64,000 nt of DNA. Source: Brucella haematophila. Its GTDB lineage: Bacteria; Pseudomonadota; Alphaproteobacteria; Rhizobiales; Rhizobiaceae. Below, one piece after another: positions 18,528-28,204 of this stretch. Position 1 is the stretch's first letter. Every line of letters starts with the position of its first letter. A program made the translations under genes and the position numbers. The notes under the pieces are model-generated. The model worked only from the letters and a program-made list of their open reading frames with translations, searched no databases and was not told the DNA's origin. Location of the stretch: contig NZ_VCPE01000011.1 in the NCBI RefSeq assembly GCF_005938105.1, positions 62,001-126,000 of the forward strand, given 5' to 3'.

Positions 18528-19143
18528 TCATCAGTCTATCCTCAACGGGGGCGCGCTTGCGCGCTCCCTCTCGACACTCCTCGCCTGCCTTCTGATTGCA
18601 GGCGGTCTGCTCCTCGCCGGTCAGGGCATATGGATCCACGCCAAGGCCTTTGCCGCGCAGATCCTGCTGGAACGTGCTTTTACACAGAGTGTCGCGACCG
18701 GCGTTCCGGTCAAGCCATGGAGCTGGGCCGACACCTGGCCGGTGGCACGGATCGAAGTTCCGCGACTGGAAACTTCCGCAATTGCTCTCAAGGGCGCAAG
18801 CGGTCAGGCACTAGCCTTCGGCCCGGGGCATCTCGACAACACACCCGAGGCTGGAGATCGGGGCACCGCAGTCTATGCCGCGCATCGCGATACCCATTTC
18901 GCCTTCCTGAAAAACATTGAGCCGAACGACCTGATCCGCATCACACGCCGTGACGGGAAGATCGTGACCTATCGCACAACACGTATGGCTATAGCCCGCT
19001 GGGACGAAGCGCCAATCGACCCGCAGGCGGCAGGAAAACATCTCGTATTGGCGACCTGTTACCCGTTCGACGCGATCACACCCGGACCGCTTCGCTATCT
19101 GGTCTATGCCGATCTTGTCACCGATCTGGCAGAAAGTGAATGA
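18520..19143 (+). CDS. class GN sortase
   Basis: 207 residues with an N-terminal membrane helix (about 15-38). The catalytic triad can be placed: His122 (AAHRDTH), Cys180 (LATCYPF) and Arg192 (GPLRYLVY). This is the class found in Gram-negative bacteria paired with a single VIT/VWA substrate. It overlaps the substrate gene by 8 bp, so the two are co-translated. It should act at the outer face of the inner membrane on the LPQTA motif of its neighbour. Confidence 0.93.
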   Translation: MSNHQSILNGGALARSLSTLLACLLIAGGLLLAGQGIWIHAKAFAAQILLERAFTQSVATGVPVKPWSWADTWPVARIEVPRLETSAIALKGASGQALAFGPGHLDNTPEAGDRGTAVYAAHRDTHFAFLKNIEPNDLIRITRRDGKIVTYRTTRMAIARWDEAPIDPQAAGKHLVLATCYPFDAITPGPLRYLVYADLVTDLAESE

Positions 19144-19149
19144 GCAGGC

Positions 19150-19566
19150 TCAGGCGGGGCCAAGCATGATGTTGGTCTCGCTTTTGCTGACGCCCTGAAG
19201 CGAACGGATCGTCGAGATCACTTCGTTGAGTTCCGAAATCGTCGCCACTTCCAGTTCGGCAATCACATCCCACATGCCATTGGTGTTGAAGAGGCCCGTC
19301 AGACCCGGCACACGCTTGATCGCGCTGATCGTCGACTTGAGCGATGAGCCTGACATCTCGATCAACATGAAAGCCCTGATCTGGTCCTTGCCGATATCGT
19401 CACGCACGCGGACCGTGAAGCCCTTGATGTCGCCATTGGCCACCATACGGTCGAGGCGCTTTTGGGCTGTCGCACGCGCCACCCCCAGAAGCTCGGCCAG
19501 TTGCGGCACTGATGCGCGGCCATTGATACGCAATTCCGTGATTAATCTCTTGTCGAGTTCGTCCAT
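19150..19566 (-). CDS. Lrp/AsnC-family transcriptional regulator
   Basis: 138 residues. The N-terminal HTH (DKRLITELRINGRASVPQLAELLGVARATAQKRL region) is followed by an RAM-type ligand domain (AFMLIEMSGSSL, VIAELEVATISELNEVI). It is divergent from the amino-acid ABC transporter at 19842 and convergent with the sortase (6 bp apart). Lrp proteins of this size usually sense an amino acid; the adjacent RocB-like and ornithine cyclodeaminase genes suggest arginine or ornithine. Confidence 0.9.
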   Translation of the reverse strand: MDELDKRLITELRINGRASVPQLAELLGVARATAQKRLDRMVANGDIKGFTVRVRDDIGKDQIRAFMLIEMSGSSLKSTISAIKRVPGLTGLFNTNGMWDVIAELEVATISELNEVISTIRSLQGVSKSETNIMLGPA

Positions 19567-19841
19567 GTTCCCTCTTTCTTTTTAGTAAGCAATCCTACCT
19601 ATATCGGCAGTAATTTATAAAAATAATCACTTTATGTTCTTTTTTGTCAATCTGATTGCAGATATTGATTTTCGCCAAGGGGATTGCCCAGGTGGTTTCC
19701 AGACGTCGAACGCGATGGAAACACACGGACAGCCCCGGCCAATCTCTGCTTGGACCGGTCACAAGGTCACGAAAACAAGCGCATACAAACGGCGATTTCA
19801 CGGTCCCGATATCCGGGGCTTTTACTGGGGAACTGACCTAC

Positions 19842-20615
19842 ATGAATACCGCGAAATTTTTCTCGACAGCGCTTCTGGCGCTCGGCCTCAGCTTTTCCAT
19901 GAACGCGGCCAAGGCCGACGATCTGGAAAAGATCCAGAAGGCTGGCAAGATGACCATTGCCCTGTCCGGCGTTTTCCCTCCTTTCAGCTTCGTGGATGAA
20001 TCCAACAAGGTCGTCGGCTTCGACGTCGATGTCGGCTCTGAAATCGCACACCGCCTGAAGGTCGAGCCGGAAATCGTCACCACCGCATGGGACGGCATCA
20101 TCGCCGGTCTGGTCACCGGACGCTACGACACCATCGTCGGTTCGATGGGTATCACCGAAGAACGCAAGAAGGCCATTGCCTTTGTCGGCCCTTACTACCG
20201 TTCGGGTCTGGCGCTGTTCGTCCGCAAGGATGACGCTGCCACCTCGCTCAAGGAATTTGAAGGCAAGACCATCGGCGTGACGCTTGGCGAAACCTCTGAA
20301 AAGTGGGTCCGCGAACAGGGTAAGTACGACGTGCGCACCTATAAGGGCCTGCCGGAAATGCTGCTCGACCTCGGTTCGGGCCGTATCGATGCGGTTGTCG
20401 CTGACGACGTGCCGGTTCTGGTTGCCATCTCCAAGAGCAACGCGCCGATCAAGCAGGTCAAGGATGACCAGCTGCCGCGCTACGACATCGGCATTGCCGT
20501 GCGCAAGAACAATCCGGAACTTGCCGCTGCCATGCAGAAAGCTCTGGACGACATGATGGCCGATGGCACCTACAAAACTATCTCCGAAAAGTGGATCGGC
20601 GCGGATATCCGCTAA
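19842..20615 (+). CDS. amino-acid ABC transporter, periplasmic binding protein
   Basis: 257 residues from the ATG at 19842 (GGGGAA upstream), which gives a normal signal peptide ending at NAAKA-D near residue 25. It belongs to the SBP_bac_3 family (polar amino acids): GVFPPFSFVDESNKVVGFDVD, FVGPYYRSGLALFV, and a C-terminal PELAAAMQKALDDM helix. Two permeases and an ATPase follow. Co-location with a RocB-like hydrolase and ornithine cyclodeaminase points to a basic amino acid or derivative as ligand. Confidence 0.92.
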   Translation: MNTAKFFSTALLALGLSFSMNAAKADDLEKIQKAGKMTIALSGVFPPFSFVDESNKVVGFDVDVGSEIAHRLKVEPEIVTTAWDGIIAGLVTGRYDTIVGSMGITEERKKAIAFVGPYYRSGLALFVRKDDAATSLKEFEGKTIGVTLGETSEKWVREQGKYDVRTYKGLPEMLLDLGSGRIDAVVADDVPVLVAISKSNAPIKQVKDDQLPRYDIGIAVRKNNPELAAAMQKALDDMMADGTYKTISEKWIGADIR

Positions 20616-20794
20616 TCTCCCTCTCCAGAAGATGGGTTGTTACACACAACCCATCTTCGAATTTGATCCCCGAAAACTTCTTGGTCCTGCCTGCTTTTTG
20701 GACGCCGACAGGCAGTCCGATCAAGCGTCACGGTTCCACTGGCCATTCCGTGGACCACCTCCATGAGCCACCGATGGGGAAGAAAGGTTGAAGG

Positions 20795-21457
20795 ATGGAT
20801 ATCGCACTTATCGAGCGGATTTTTCCCTTCATTGTTCAGTCTGCCTTGGTCACCGTTCAGCTGACGGTCGTATCGCTTTTGATCGGTCTGGTCGTTGCGA
20901 CCGTTCTGGTCATAGCCCGTTTTTCGCGTTTCAAGCCGTTCCGCTGGTTCGCCACAGGCTATGTCAGCATCATGCGCGGCACGCCTCTGCTGGTGCAGCT
21001 TTTTCTGGTCTTCTTCGGCGGCCCGCAATTCGGTCTGGAATTCAGTCCGTTCATGGCCGGTGTGATCACCATGGGCTTCAACATCGGAGCCTATATGTCG
21101 GAAGGCATACGCGGCGCCATTCTGGCCGTGGACAAGGGCCAGAGCGAAGCTGCCCGCAGCATCGGCTTTGGACGTTTCAACACGATGCGGCTTTTCATTC
21201 TGCCGCAGGCAGCACCCTTGATGATCCGTTCGCTCGGCGTCAACACGATCATCCTGACCAAAAGCACTGCGCTTGTTTCGACAATCGGGGTGGTCGAGCT
21301 GACCTATTCGGCACAGCGTTTCGTAACGTCGACATACAAGCCCTTCGAAGTCTTCACGGTCGCCGGTATCGCCTACATCGTCATCATAGCCATCATTTCG
21401 ATGATCGTTCGCGGCATTGAAACCTTCTTCAGCGCTGACAGGAGGGCCGAAGCATGA
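20795..21457 (+). CDS. amino-acid ABC transporter permease
   Basis: 220 residues, HisM/GlnP-type permease with about five transmembrane segments. The EAARSIGFGRFNTMRLFILPQA segment is the cytoplasmic EAA loop that contacts the ATPase. GRGTPLLVQ-like (MRGTPLLVQLFL) follows the third segment. The start has a GAAGG ribosome site. It overlaps the next permease by 4 bp (ATGA). Confidence 0.93.
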   Translation: MDIALIERIFPFIVQSALVTVQLTVVSLLIGLVVATVLVIARFSRFKPFRWFATGYVSIMRGTPLLVQLFLVFFGGPQFGLEFSPFMAGVITMGFNIGAYMSEGIRGAILAVDKGQSEAARSIGFGRFNTMRLFILPQAAPLMIRSLGVNTIILTKSTALVSTIGVVELTYSAQRFVTSTYKPFEVFTVAGIAYIVIIAIISMIVRGIETFFSADRRAEA

Positions 21458-22110
21458 GCCTCGATTTCACGGTCGTTCCTTCCTATCTGGAGCTGCTCTT
21501 CATCGGCCTGCTCTGGACGGTGCTGATCACAATCCTTGCTGGCGTCATCAGCGTGGTGCTGGGCGTCGTCATCGCTCTGGTGACGCTGCATGCGCCGAAG
21601 ATCGTCAGCCTGCCGGTGCGCGGCATCGTGTTCCTGTTCATGGGAACACCGCTGCTGCTCCAGCTCTATCTTCTCTATTACGGCCTGTCGCAGATCGGCA
21701 TCATGGTACCGGCCTTCTGGACCGGCGTGTTCGGCCTTGGCATGCATTACGCCGCCTATAATGCCGATATTTTCCGGGCGTCCCTGCAAGCCGTGGATAA
21801 TGGCCAGATGGAAGCGGCCCGTTCGCTGGGCTTCAGCCGGGGCATGTCGCTGCGCTATTTCATCATTCCGCAGGCGATCCTGACCGCGCTGCCGCAGGTG
21901 GGCAATAACAGCATCATCCTGCTCAAGGATACAGCCGTGCTGTCCGTCCTCGGCATCACGGAACTGGTTCTGAATGCGCAGCGCGCCATCAGCGAAACCT
22001 ACCGTCCATTCGAATTCTATTTCGTCGCCGCCGTGCTCTATTACGCCGTCAATCTTCTGATGGAATGGGCATTGAGCAAAGCGGCCAAGAAAGCGGAAGC
22101 TATCCGATGA
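21454..22110 (+). CDS. amino-acid ABC transporter permease
   Basis: 218 residues, second permease of the heterodimer. It has [16 protein letters not shown] and an EAA loop ([24 protein letters not shown]). Four-base overlaps at both ends (ATGA) mark tight translational coupling with the first permease and the ATPase. Confidence 0.93.
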   Translation: MSLDFTVVPSYLELLFIGLLWTVLITILAGVISVVLGVVIALVTLHAPKIVSLPVRGIVFLFMGTPLLLQLYLLYYGLSQIGIMVPAFWTGVFGLGMHYAAYNADIFRASLQAVDNGQMEAARSLGFSRGMSLRYFIIPQAILTALPQVGNNSIILLKDTAVLSVLGITELVLNAQRAISETYRPFEFYFVAAVLYYAVNLLMEWALSKAAKKAEAIR

Positions 22111-22871
22111 ACACACAGACACCCATGATCGAATTGCGCCAGATCAGGAAATCCTATGGCGACCATGAAGTTCTCAAGGGCATCGACCTGACCGTTGCAC
22201 GGGGCAAGATCGTATCCATCATCGGCCCCAGCGGGTCCGGGAAAAGCACGCTTCTGCGCTCGATCAACATGCTGGAAGAAACCTCGGGTGGCGAAATCTG
22301 GCTCGATGGCAATCAGGTCAACAAGCCGCTCAAGGGCCATGCCTTCGAAAAGCATATCAACCATATCCGTCAGGAAATGGGGATGGTTTTCCAGCAGTTT
22401 AACCTGTTCCCGCATCTGACCGTGCTGCAAAACATCATGATCGGGCCAATGCGGCTCAAGCATCTGCCGCGCGCCGAAGCGCTGGACCGCGCCAACGCCC
22501 TGCTGGCAAAGGTCGGGCTGGTCGACAAGGGCAATGCCTATCCGGCCCGCCTGTCGGGCGGCCAGAAGCAGCGCGTGGCGATTGCCCGCGCACTCGCCAT
22601 GCAGCCCAAGGTCATGCTCTTCGACGAGGCCACATCGGCGCTCGATCCCGAGCTGGTTGAAGAAGTCAATCAGGTGATGAAGCAGCTCGCCAGCGAGCAC
22701 ATGACCATGCTGATCGTGACCCATGAAATGCGCTTTGCTGCTGAAGTGTCCGACCATGTGATGTTCATGGATGGCGGCGTGGTGGTCGAACAGGGATCGC
22801 CAGACCAGATGTTGTCCAATCCGAAAGAGGAACGGACCCGCGCTTTCCTGCGAAAGCATCTTTCGCACTAG
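22107..22871 (+). CDS. amino-acid ABC transporter ATP-binding protein
   Basis: 254 residues from the ATG at 22107, overlapping the permease stop. Walker A GPSGSGKS, signature [15 protein letters not shown], Walker [14 protein letters not shown]-loop VTHEM. GlnQ/HisP-type ATPase. The stop codon TAG is also the first three bases of a dispersed repeat (22869-22970). Confidence 0.95.
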   Translation: MNTQTPMIELRQIRKSYGDHEVLKGIDLTVARGKIVSIIGPSGSGKSTLLRSINMLEETSGGEIWLDGNQVNKPLKGHAFEKHINHIRQEMGMVFQQFNLFPHLTVLQNIMIGPMRLKHLPRAEALDRANALLAKVGLVDKGNAYPARLSGGQKQRVAIARALAMQPKVMLFDEATSALDPELVEEVNQVMKQLASEHMTMLIVTHEMRFAAEVSDHVMFMDGGVVVEQGSPDQMLSNPKEERTRAFLRKHLSH

Positions 22872-22970
22872 AGCGCGTTTCGATCTGATTGGATCAGATC
22901 GGCGCTCTAATTCTTTGTTTTAACGCGCATCGTTCCCGAAAACCGTTTCACACTTTTCGGGATGCGCTCC
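22869..22970. repeat. dispersed palindromic repeat, family B, copy 1
   Basis: TAGAGCGCG opens a stem closed by CGCTCTA, with an inner GATCTGATT/GGATCAGATC palindrome. The second half (GCGCATCGTTCCCGAAAACC, then a GTTTCACACTTTTCGGGATGCGCTC segment) forms another hairpin around CCCGAAAA/TTTTCGGG. The second hairpin recurs at 56119-56168 and, diverged, at 44941-45014. The element begins exactly at the ATPase stop codon. Confidence 0.8.
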
Positions 22971-22989
22971 ATATTACGGAGACTACTCA

Positions 22990-24699
22990 ATGACTGCGAA
23001 TGTTTCAAACGGCGCGCAAAACGCCGTAACGACGGCGCATAACCAAATTGATGCGAAGCATGTCGAAGAGCTGGCTCTTCGCATGGTCAGCTGGCGCAGC
23101 GAAACCGGTACGCCCGGCGAAGCGGAATTCTCCGGCCGCTTTGTCGAATTACTCAAGGAAATTCCCTATTTCCAGCAGAACCCGGCAAATATCCGCACGG
23201 TTGCCAGCCATGGCGATCCGCTGACCCATAATGTGGTGGCGCTCGTTCGCGGCAAGGGCCGCGAAACATTGGCGCTTGCCGGTCACTTCGACACGGTCGC
23301 GACCGACAATTATCACGAGTTGAAATCGCTCTCCTGCGACAGCGTCAATCTGAAAGAGGCCCTGATCAAGGACCTTGGCAAGCGCTCACGCTCGCAGCAG
23401 GAAGAGCGCGCGCTGGAAGACCTCCTGAGCGGCGACTTCCTCCCCGGTCGTGGCCTGCTCGATATGAAGAGCGGTATTGCCGCCGGTATTGCCTGCCTTG
23501 AGCGCTTTGCCGCCGATCCCGACCGCAGTGGCAATCTGGTCCTGATCGTCACGCCCGACGAAGAACGCGAAAGCCGCGGCATGCGATCCATGCGCAATGC
23601 GCTGCCGGATGTAGCCCGAGACTTCGATCTCGATATTTCGGCTGCCATCAACCTCGACGTGACCTCCGATCAGGGCGACGGCAGCGAAGGTCGCGCCGTC
23701 TATGCCGGCACCATCGGCAAGCTTTTGCCTTTTGCACTCGTCATCGGTTGCAGCTCCCATGCCAGCTACCCCTATGAAGGCGTCAGCGCACAGGCCATGG
23801 CCGCAGGCATTCTCACCCGCTTTGAAGGCAATGCCGATCTTGCCGATCGCGACGAAAAAGACATTTCCCCACCGCCCATCTGCCTTGAGGCAAAAGACCT
23901 GCGTGACGGCTATGAAGTGACAACACCGGAACGCTTCTGGATCGCGCTCAACTGGCTCTATCACGGCATGACCGCCGAAGAGCTGTTCAAGCGCTTTCAG
24001 GACGAAGTGCGCACCGGCGCCGTCGATGCGGTTGCACGCTTCGCCGCACAGGCCGAAGCCTATGGCAAGCTGGTCGGCAAGCGTGCCGGAGCAACTCCGC
24101 CTGAACCGAAGCTGGTAACCTTCACCCAGCTGCGCGCCATGGCGGCAGACATTGCAGGCGACGACTTTGAACGCCTCTATGACGAACAGGAACAGCGCCT
24201 TTCCGGCATCGACAATCCACTGGCTGTCAGCCGCCAGTTGACCGAATGGCTGGTGGGCGTGGCCCATCTCGCCGGACCGGCGATTGTTGTCGGCTTTGCC
24301 GGGCTGCACTATCCCGCGAGCCATCTCGACAACACGAAAACCAACGACCGCCTGTTTCAGCAAGCCATTGATGAAACCATCAAGGTCTTTGCCGCCTTCC
24401 CCGATCAGAACCTTGTCTGGAAGCCACATTTCCAGGGCATTTCCGACATGAGCTTTCTCGGTCAGGCAACGCTTGGACAGGATATCGTGTCGCAAAACAC
24501 GCCCGTGTCGCGCCTCGTTGATCATCCAGCCGCCAATGCGCTGCGTTTCCCTGTGGTCAATATCGGCCCGTGGGGTCGCGAATTCCACCAGAAGCTTGAG
24601 CGCGTCCACGCGCCCTACGCCTTCGAGGTTCTGCCGCAGATCGTTTCGATGATCGCTGAAAAATTCCTCACGGCGAAGACCGGAAACGGCGCCCGCTGA
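22990..24699 (+). CDS. RocB-like M20 family metallohydrolase
   Basis: 569 residues, longer than ordinary M20 peptidases and matching the arginine-utilisation RocB-like group. M20 metal ligands: GHFDT with His99 and Asp101, LLDMKSG with Asp158, and DEERESRG with catalytic Glu191 and metal Glu192. No signal peptide, so cytoplasmic. It sits between an amino-acid importer and ornithine cyclodeaminase. Probable role: hydrolysing an N-acyl or amidino-type amino acid derivative to feed ornithine to the next enzyme. The chemistry is inferred; RocB itself is poorly characterised. Confidence 0.83.
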   Translation: MTANVSNGAQNAVTTAHNQIDAKHVEELALRMVSWRSETGTPGEAEFSGRFVELLKEIPYFQQNPANIRTVASHGDPLTHNVVALVRGKGRETLALAGHFDTVATDNYHELKSLSCDSVNLKEALIKDLGKRSRSQQEERALEDLLSGDFLPGRGLLDMKSGIAAGIACLERFAADPDRSGNLVLIVTPDEERESRGMRSMRNALPDVARDFDLDISAAINLDVTSDQGDGSEGRAVYAGTIGKLLPFALVIGCSSHASYPYEGVSAQAMAAGILTRFEGNADLADRDEKDISPPPICLEAKDLRDGYEVTTPERFWIALNWLYHGMTAEELFKRFQDEVRTGAVDAVARFAAQAEAYGKLVGKRAGATPPEPKLVTFTQLRAMAADIAGDDFERLYDEQEQRLSGIDNPLAVSRQLTEWLVGVAHLAGPAIVVGFAGLHYPASHLDNTKTNDRLFQQAIDETIKVFAAFPDQNLVWKPHFQGISDMSFLGQATLGQDIVSQNTPVSRLVDHPAANALRFPVVNIGPWGREFHQKLERVHAPYAFEVLPQIVSMIAEKFLTAKTGNGAR

Positions 24700-24736
24700 T
24701 CGGGCGCTCGCGCCCTGAACAAAAAGGTTCATTTAA

Positions 24737-25795
24737 ATGACCAATGAAAAGCTGAATATCGTCCCCTTCGTCAGCGTCGATCACATGATGAAGCTGGTTC
24801 TGACGGTGGGTGTGGAAACCTTCCTCAAGGAACTGGCCGTGGTTGTCGAAGAAGACTTCCGCCGCTGGGAACAGTTCGACAAGACGCCGCGCGTCGCCTC
24901 CCATTCCAAGGAAGGCGTGATCGAGCTGATGCCGACCAGCGATGGCACGCTCTATGGCTTCAAATATGTGAATGGCCATCCGAAGAACACCCGCGCGGGG
25001 CGTCAGACCGTGACCGCCTTTGGCGTTCTCTCCGATGTGGACAGCGGCTATCCGCTGCTCCTGACCGAAATGACCATTCTCACCGCCTTGCGCACCGCCG
25101 CCACCTCGGCGGTGGCCGCCAAGCATCTGGCGCGCCCGGATTCCAAAACGCTGACGATTATCGGCAATGGCGCGCAGAGCGAGTTTCAGGCGCTGGCCTT
25201 CAAGGCGCTGCTTGGCATCGACAATCTCCGCCTGTTCGATATCGACCGCTCGGCAAGCGAACGTTGCGCCGCCAATCTGGCCGACAAGGGCTTTGCGGTT
25301 ACCATCTGCGGTTCGTCGCAGGAAGCTGTCGAGGGCGCAGACATCATCACGACCGTCACCGCCGACAAGCAATATGCCACGATTTTGAGCGACAACATGG
25401 TCGGCCCCGGCGTGCATATCAATGCCGTTGGCGGCGATTGCCCCGGCAAGACAGAGCTGAACAAGGATATTCTCCTGCGCTCGGATATTTTTGTCGAATA
25501 CCCGCCGCAGACCCGTATCGAAGGCGAAATCCAGCAATTGCCGGAAGATTATCCGGTCAAGGAATTGTGGGAAGTGATCACCGGTAAACTGCCGGGCAGA
25601 ACATCGGATCGCGCGATCACGCTGTTTGACAGCGTGGGTTTTGCCACCGAAGACTTTTCCGCCCTGCGCTATGTCCGCAGCAAGCTGGAAGAAACCGGTC
25701 TCTATGCTGAACTGGACATGCTTGCGGACCCCGATGAGCCGCGCGATCTCTACGGCATGCTGCTGAGATGCGAGCAGGCATTGGAAGCCGCATAA
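24737..25795 (+). CDS. ornithine cyclodeaminase
   Basis: 352 residues, length and sequence typical of the NAD-containing ornithine cyclodeaminase/mu-crystallin family. It would convert L-ornithine to L-proline and ammonia. Visible are the dinucleotide fold IIGNGAQSEFQALAF, TTVTADK, and the AVGGDCPGKTELN loop carrying the active-site Asp. It lies 37 bp after the RocB-like gene and ends the operon at the hairpin 25800-25826. The full-length C-terminal extension suits true cyclodeaminases rather than short alanine-dehydrogenase-like paralogues. Confidence 0.92.
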   Translation: MTNEKLNIVPFVSVDHMMKLVLTVGVETFLKELAVVVEEDFRRWEQFDKTPRVASHSKEGVIELMPTSDGTLYGFKYVNGHPKNTRAGRQTVTAFGVLSDVDSGYPLLLTEMTILTALRTAATSAVAAKHLARPDSKTLTIIGNGAQSEFQALAFKALLGIDNLRLFDIDRSASERCAANLADKGFAVTICGSSQEAVEGADIITTVTADKQYATILSDNMVGPGVHINAVGGDCPGKTELNKDILLRSDIFVEYPPQTRIEGEIQQLPEDYPVKELWEVITGKLPGRTSDRAITLFDSVGFATEDFSALRYVRSKLEETGLYAELDMLADPDEPRDLYGMLLRCEQALEAA

Positions 25796-25799
25796 GACT

Positions 25800-25826
25800 T
25801 TGCCGGGATGCCCGTCATCCCGGCAA
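25800..25826. terminator. terminator after ornithine cyclodeaminase
   Basis: TTGCCGGGATG (25800-25810) pairs perfectly with CATCCCGGCAA (25816-25826). A second hairpin, GCCCAACA with TGTTGGGC around 25840-25860, follows. Confidence 0.75.
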
Positions 25827-25941
25827 AAAGGATAGTTCGGCCCAACACGTGCTGTTGGGCCTGTTGTTGACGCTGCAATGTGATATCACCAACGGCAAGT
25901 AACCGTGCGCGTGTAGTTGGATATCCTTGATCGTCTGAACG

Positions 25942-26841
25942 ATGCAGCAATTGGCCAGAAAAATATCTGCAGAAATCGGCTGGGGTATTCCAAGCTCGAT
26001 CGTCCTGCATCTGTTGCTGGCCTTTGTTCTGCTCGTCCGCTTGCCGGAACTGCCGACGGCGCAGGAACAGAGCGTCAATGTAGAGCTTGTTCCGCCACCA
26101 CCACCCGCCGAAGAAAAACCCAAGCAGGATCAGGACAAGCCCGCCCCTGCGCCACCGCAGGCGCAAGCCCAGAAGCTTGCCTTTGAGTCCGCTTCCAACG
26201 ATCCGAAGGATGAGACGCCGGAGCAACCGGATGTCCCGCCCGCCGCACCAGAAACCAGCGAAAAGCCTGACGAGGTTCCGCCTGCAACTGCCGAGGCCGG
26301 GAACGAACAGCCGCAGGAAGACAAACAGGAAGCGGCTGAGCTGAGCGCTCAATCCTCCAATGCCGGTGATACGTCTGGAGGAGCAGCCCCAACTGTCGAG
26401 AACCCGCCCGTTCCGCAACCAAAGCCGGAACAGGAAAAGCCAGCCGCCAAGGCCATTTCGGAGCAAAAGGCTGAAAACTTCAAACAGGCACGCAGGCTTT
26501 ACTCGAAGGATGCGCTGTCCGATCCGCGTGTAAAGCAAGCGCTCGGCAAGCTCTCGCCAACAGATCGCGTCATCCAGATTTGCAGCATTGAAGCGCTTGA
26601 ACAGATCCGCCGTCAACAACCGGGCGCTTTCCCCGACATGCTGGCCCGCGCCGGAGGTTCCGTTTCCAACACCGGTCTGACGGTCAGCAACGGCGCGTTT
26701 CGCAGCCGCACCCAGTGGTATGGCGTGGACTTCAAATGTCAGATCGATGCCGAGGCGATGTCAATCCAGTCCTTCAGCTATGCCATTGGTCACGCCATTC
26801 CCGAAAGCGAATGGGGCACACGGCAACTGCCCAGAGACTAG
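25942..26841 (+). CDS. DUF930 protein with TonB-like N-terminal anchor
   Basis: 299 residues in three parts. A single membrane helix near residues 15-35 (IVLHLLLAFVLLVRLP) is followed by a long Pro/Glu/Lys/Gln-rich linker (about 45-175), reminiscent of TonB and TolA spacers. The C-terminal domain (about 180-299) includes the QARRLYSKDALSDP and ICSIEALEQIRRQ patterns of DUF930, a rhizobial family. Likely inner-membrane anchored with the globular part in the periplasm. Function unknown; it has the layout of a periplasm-spanning protein but no TonB C-terminal domain was recognised. Confidence 0.82.
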   Translation: MQQLARKISAEIGWGIPSSIVLHLLLAFVLLVRLPELPTAQEQSVNVELVPPPPPAEEKPKQDQDKPAPAPPQAQAQKLAFESASNDPKDETPEQPDVPPAAPETSEKPDEVPPATAEAGNEQPQEDKQEAAELSAQSSNAGDTSGGAAPTVENPPVPQPKPEQEKPAAKAISEQKAENFKQARRLYSKDALSDPRVKQALGKLSPTDRVIQICSIEALEQIRRQQPGAFPDMLARAGGSVSNTGLTVSNGAFRSRTQWYGVDFKCQIDAEAMSIQSFSYAIGHAIPESEWGTRQLPRD

Positions 26842-26928
26842 AACATGAAGTGATGAGACAAGGCTTGCAGCATTTGCTACAGTTCTCCATGTAATGCCCC
26901 ACGAAACTAACATTGAATGGAGACAGGC

Positions 26929-27081
26929 ATGAAAGTCGTATTTGTAACGACCGCTGTCCTCGCTCTGTCGGTTACGGCTGCGATGGCAGACTGCACTTAC
27001 CATAGTGCGCAATCTTCTACCAAAATGGAGAAGCCGCAAACAACGGCGAGCGCAGAAACTACGGCACCCACCCAGAAATAA
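26929..27081 (+). CDS. 50-residue secreted small protein
   Basis: ATG at 26929 with GGAG seven bases before it, TAA at 27079-27081. The first 21 residues are a textbook signal peptide (KVVF basic-hydrophobic start, AVLALSVTAAMA then D). The short mature part begins DCTYH and is Thr/Ala/Gln-rich. It resembles a class of tiny ADC-Y-H periplasmic proteins seen in Rhizobiales; no function is known. A hairpin follows (ACTCCC/GGGAGG, about 27086-27101). Confidence 0.65.
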   Translation: MKVVFVTTAVLALSVTAAMADCTYHSAQSSTKMEKPQTTASAETTAPTQK

Positions 27082-27151
27082 CTATACTCCCAATGGGAGG
27101 TATCGTGTGAAACGGTGCCTCCTGTTTGGGACACGGGAACCCCAGACGCAA

Positions 27152-28159
27152 TCAAAACCGCAGGCTGATACCGGCCTTGCGGAGAAGCCAGTAGAACAGC
27201 GCTGTCGCGCCTACCCCCAGCAGTATCGCCCAGCCAAAACCGGACCCGTCACTCGTGAAGGGCAGTCCGGCGGTGTTCATTCCGAAAATCCCGGCAATCA
27301 GCGTACCCGGCAGCAGCAAGGCGCTCATCACCGCCATTACTTTGAGGCTGCGGTTTGAATCATCCGCCAGTTCTGCCGCGATCTCTTCCTGAAGCAACCG
27401 CGCACGATCATTGACCATGACGATTTCACGGTCGAGCCGCTCAAGCCGCATGGAAAGCCGCTTCAAAACCGCATGGCCCATATCGGGCAAGGTCCAGTCC
27501 AAACGGTCTTCTTCTTCGAACAGCGCCACCATACCGGCCACCGGACGGTGCAGCGAAACGGCCAGACGGCGCACTTCCTTGAGGTCCCGGCGCTCGTCGT
27601 TCAACCGCTCTGTCACCAGCCTGTCTTCCACGGAATCGAGCATTTTGCTCGCTTCGTTGAGCCTTTTCGCCGTGTTCTTGCAGAAACCTGTCACCACGGC
27701 CTCGAACAGTTCATAGGCCGTTGCCGGGCAGAACCCGCTTGCGAATGAATGGCGCACCCGGTCGATGGCTTCCAGCGGATGCCGCCTGCCGGTGACAAGA
27801 AGCCCGCTCGTTACTGCAAAATGCAGGCGACCGATGGTCGTGGACATGCGCTCCATGTCCTGATGCATATCGGCGATGACACCGTGGATCGTCCCGGCTT
27901 CATGGCTGAGCACCAGACTGTCGTCATGCCCCTCCAGTATCGCCCGCGCCGACGCTGGCAAGGCGCATCGTTCCGAAAGCCAACCCTGTGCGCGCTGATC
28001 GACCAGATCGACATGCAGCCAGACCCAGCCGTCATGCGCGGCCAGCGCGGCGGCCACCTCGTCAGCTTTCAGCTCAACCACCGGCTGGTCGGGGCGCTTG
28101 TGATAAGCGCCCACCAGGCCGGGACTATGTTCCGTGTTGGAACCGCGAATGATGTTCAA
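27152..28159 (-). CDS. zntB: CorA/ZntB-family divalent metal transporter
   Basis: 335 residues with a long soluble N-terminal domain and two C-terminal membrane helices. The family signature GMN (in LIAGIFGMNTAGLPF) lies between them. The subtype, with GLVGAYH and WVWLHVDLVDQRA near the N-terminus, resembles ZntB zinc-transport proteins. The best start is a TTG at 28159; no ATG exists nearby in frame, so the start is uncertain. It lies 45 bp after PPK2 and is probably co-transcribed with it. Confidence 0.87.
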   Translation of the reverse strand: MNIIRGSNTEHSPGLVGAYHKRPDQPVVELKADEVAAALAAHDGWVWLHVDLVDQRAQGWLSERCALPASARAILEGHDDSLVLSHEAGTIHGVIADMHQDMERMSTTIGRLHFAVTSGLLVTGRRHPLEAIDRVRHSFASGFCPATAYELFEAVVTGFCKNTAKRLNEASKMLDSVEDRLVTERLNDERRDLKEVRRLAVSLHRPVAGMVALFEEEDRLDWTLPDMGHAVLKRLSMRLERLDREIVMVNDRARLLQEEIAAELADDSNRSLKVMAVMSALLLPGTLIAGIFGMNTAGLPFTSDGSGFGWAILLGVGATALFYWLLRKAGISLRF

Positions 28160-28204
28160 TGTCGTATACCGATGCTCGGCGCAAATCGGCCTCGCACGTA
28201 ATGT

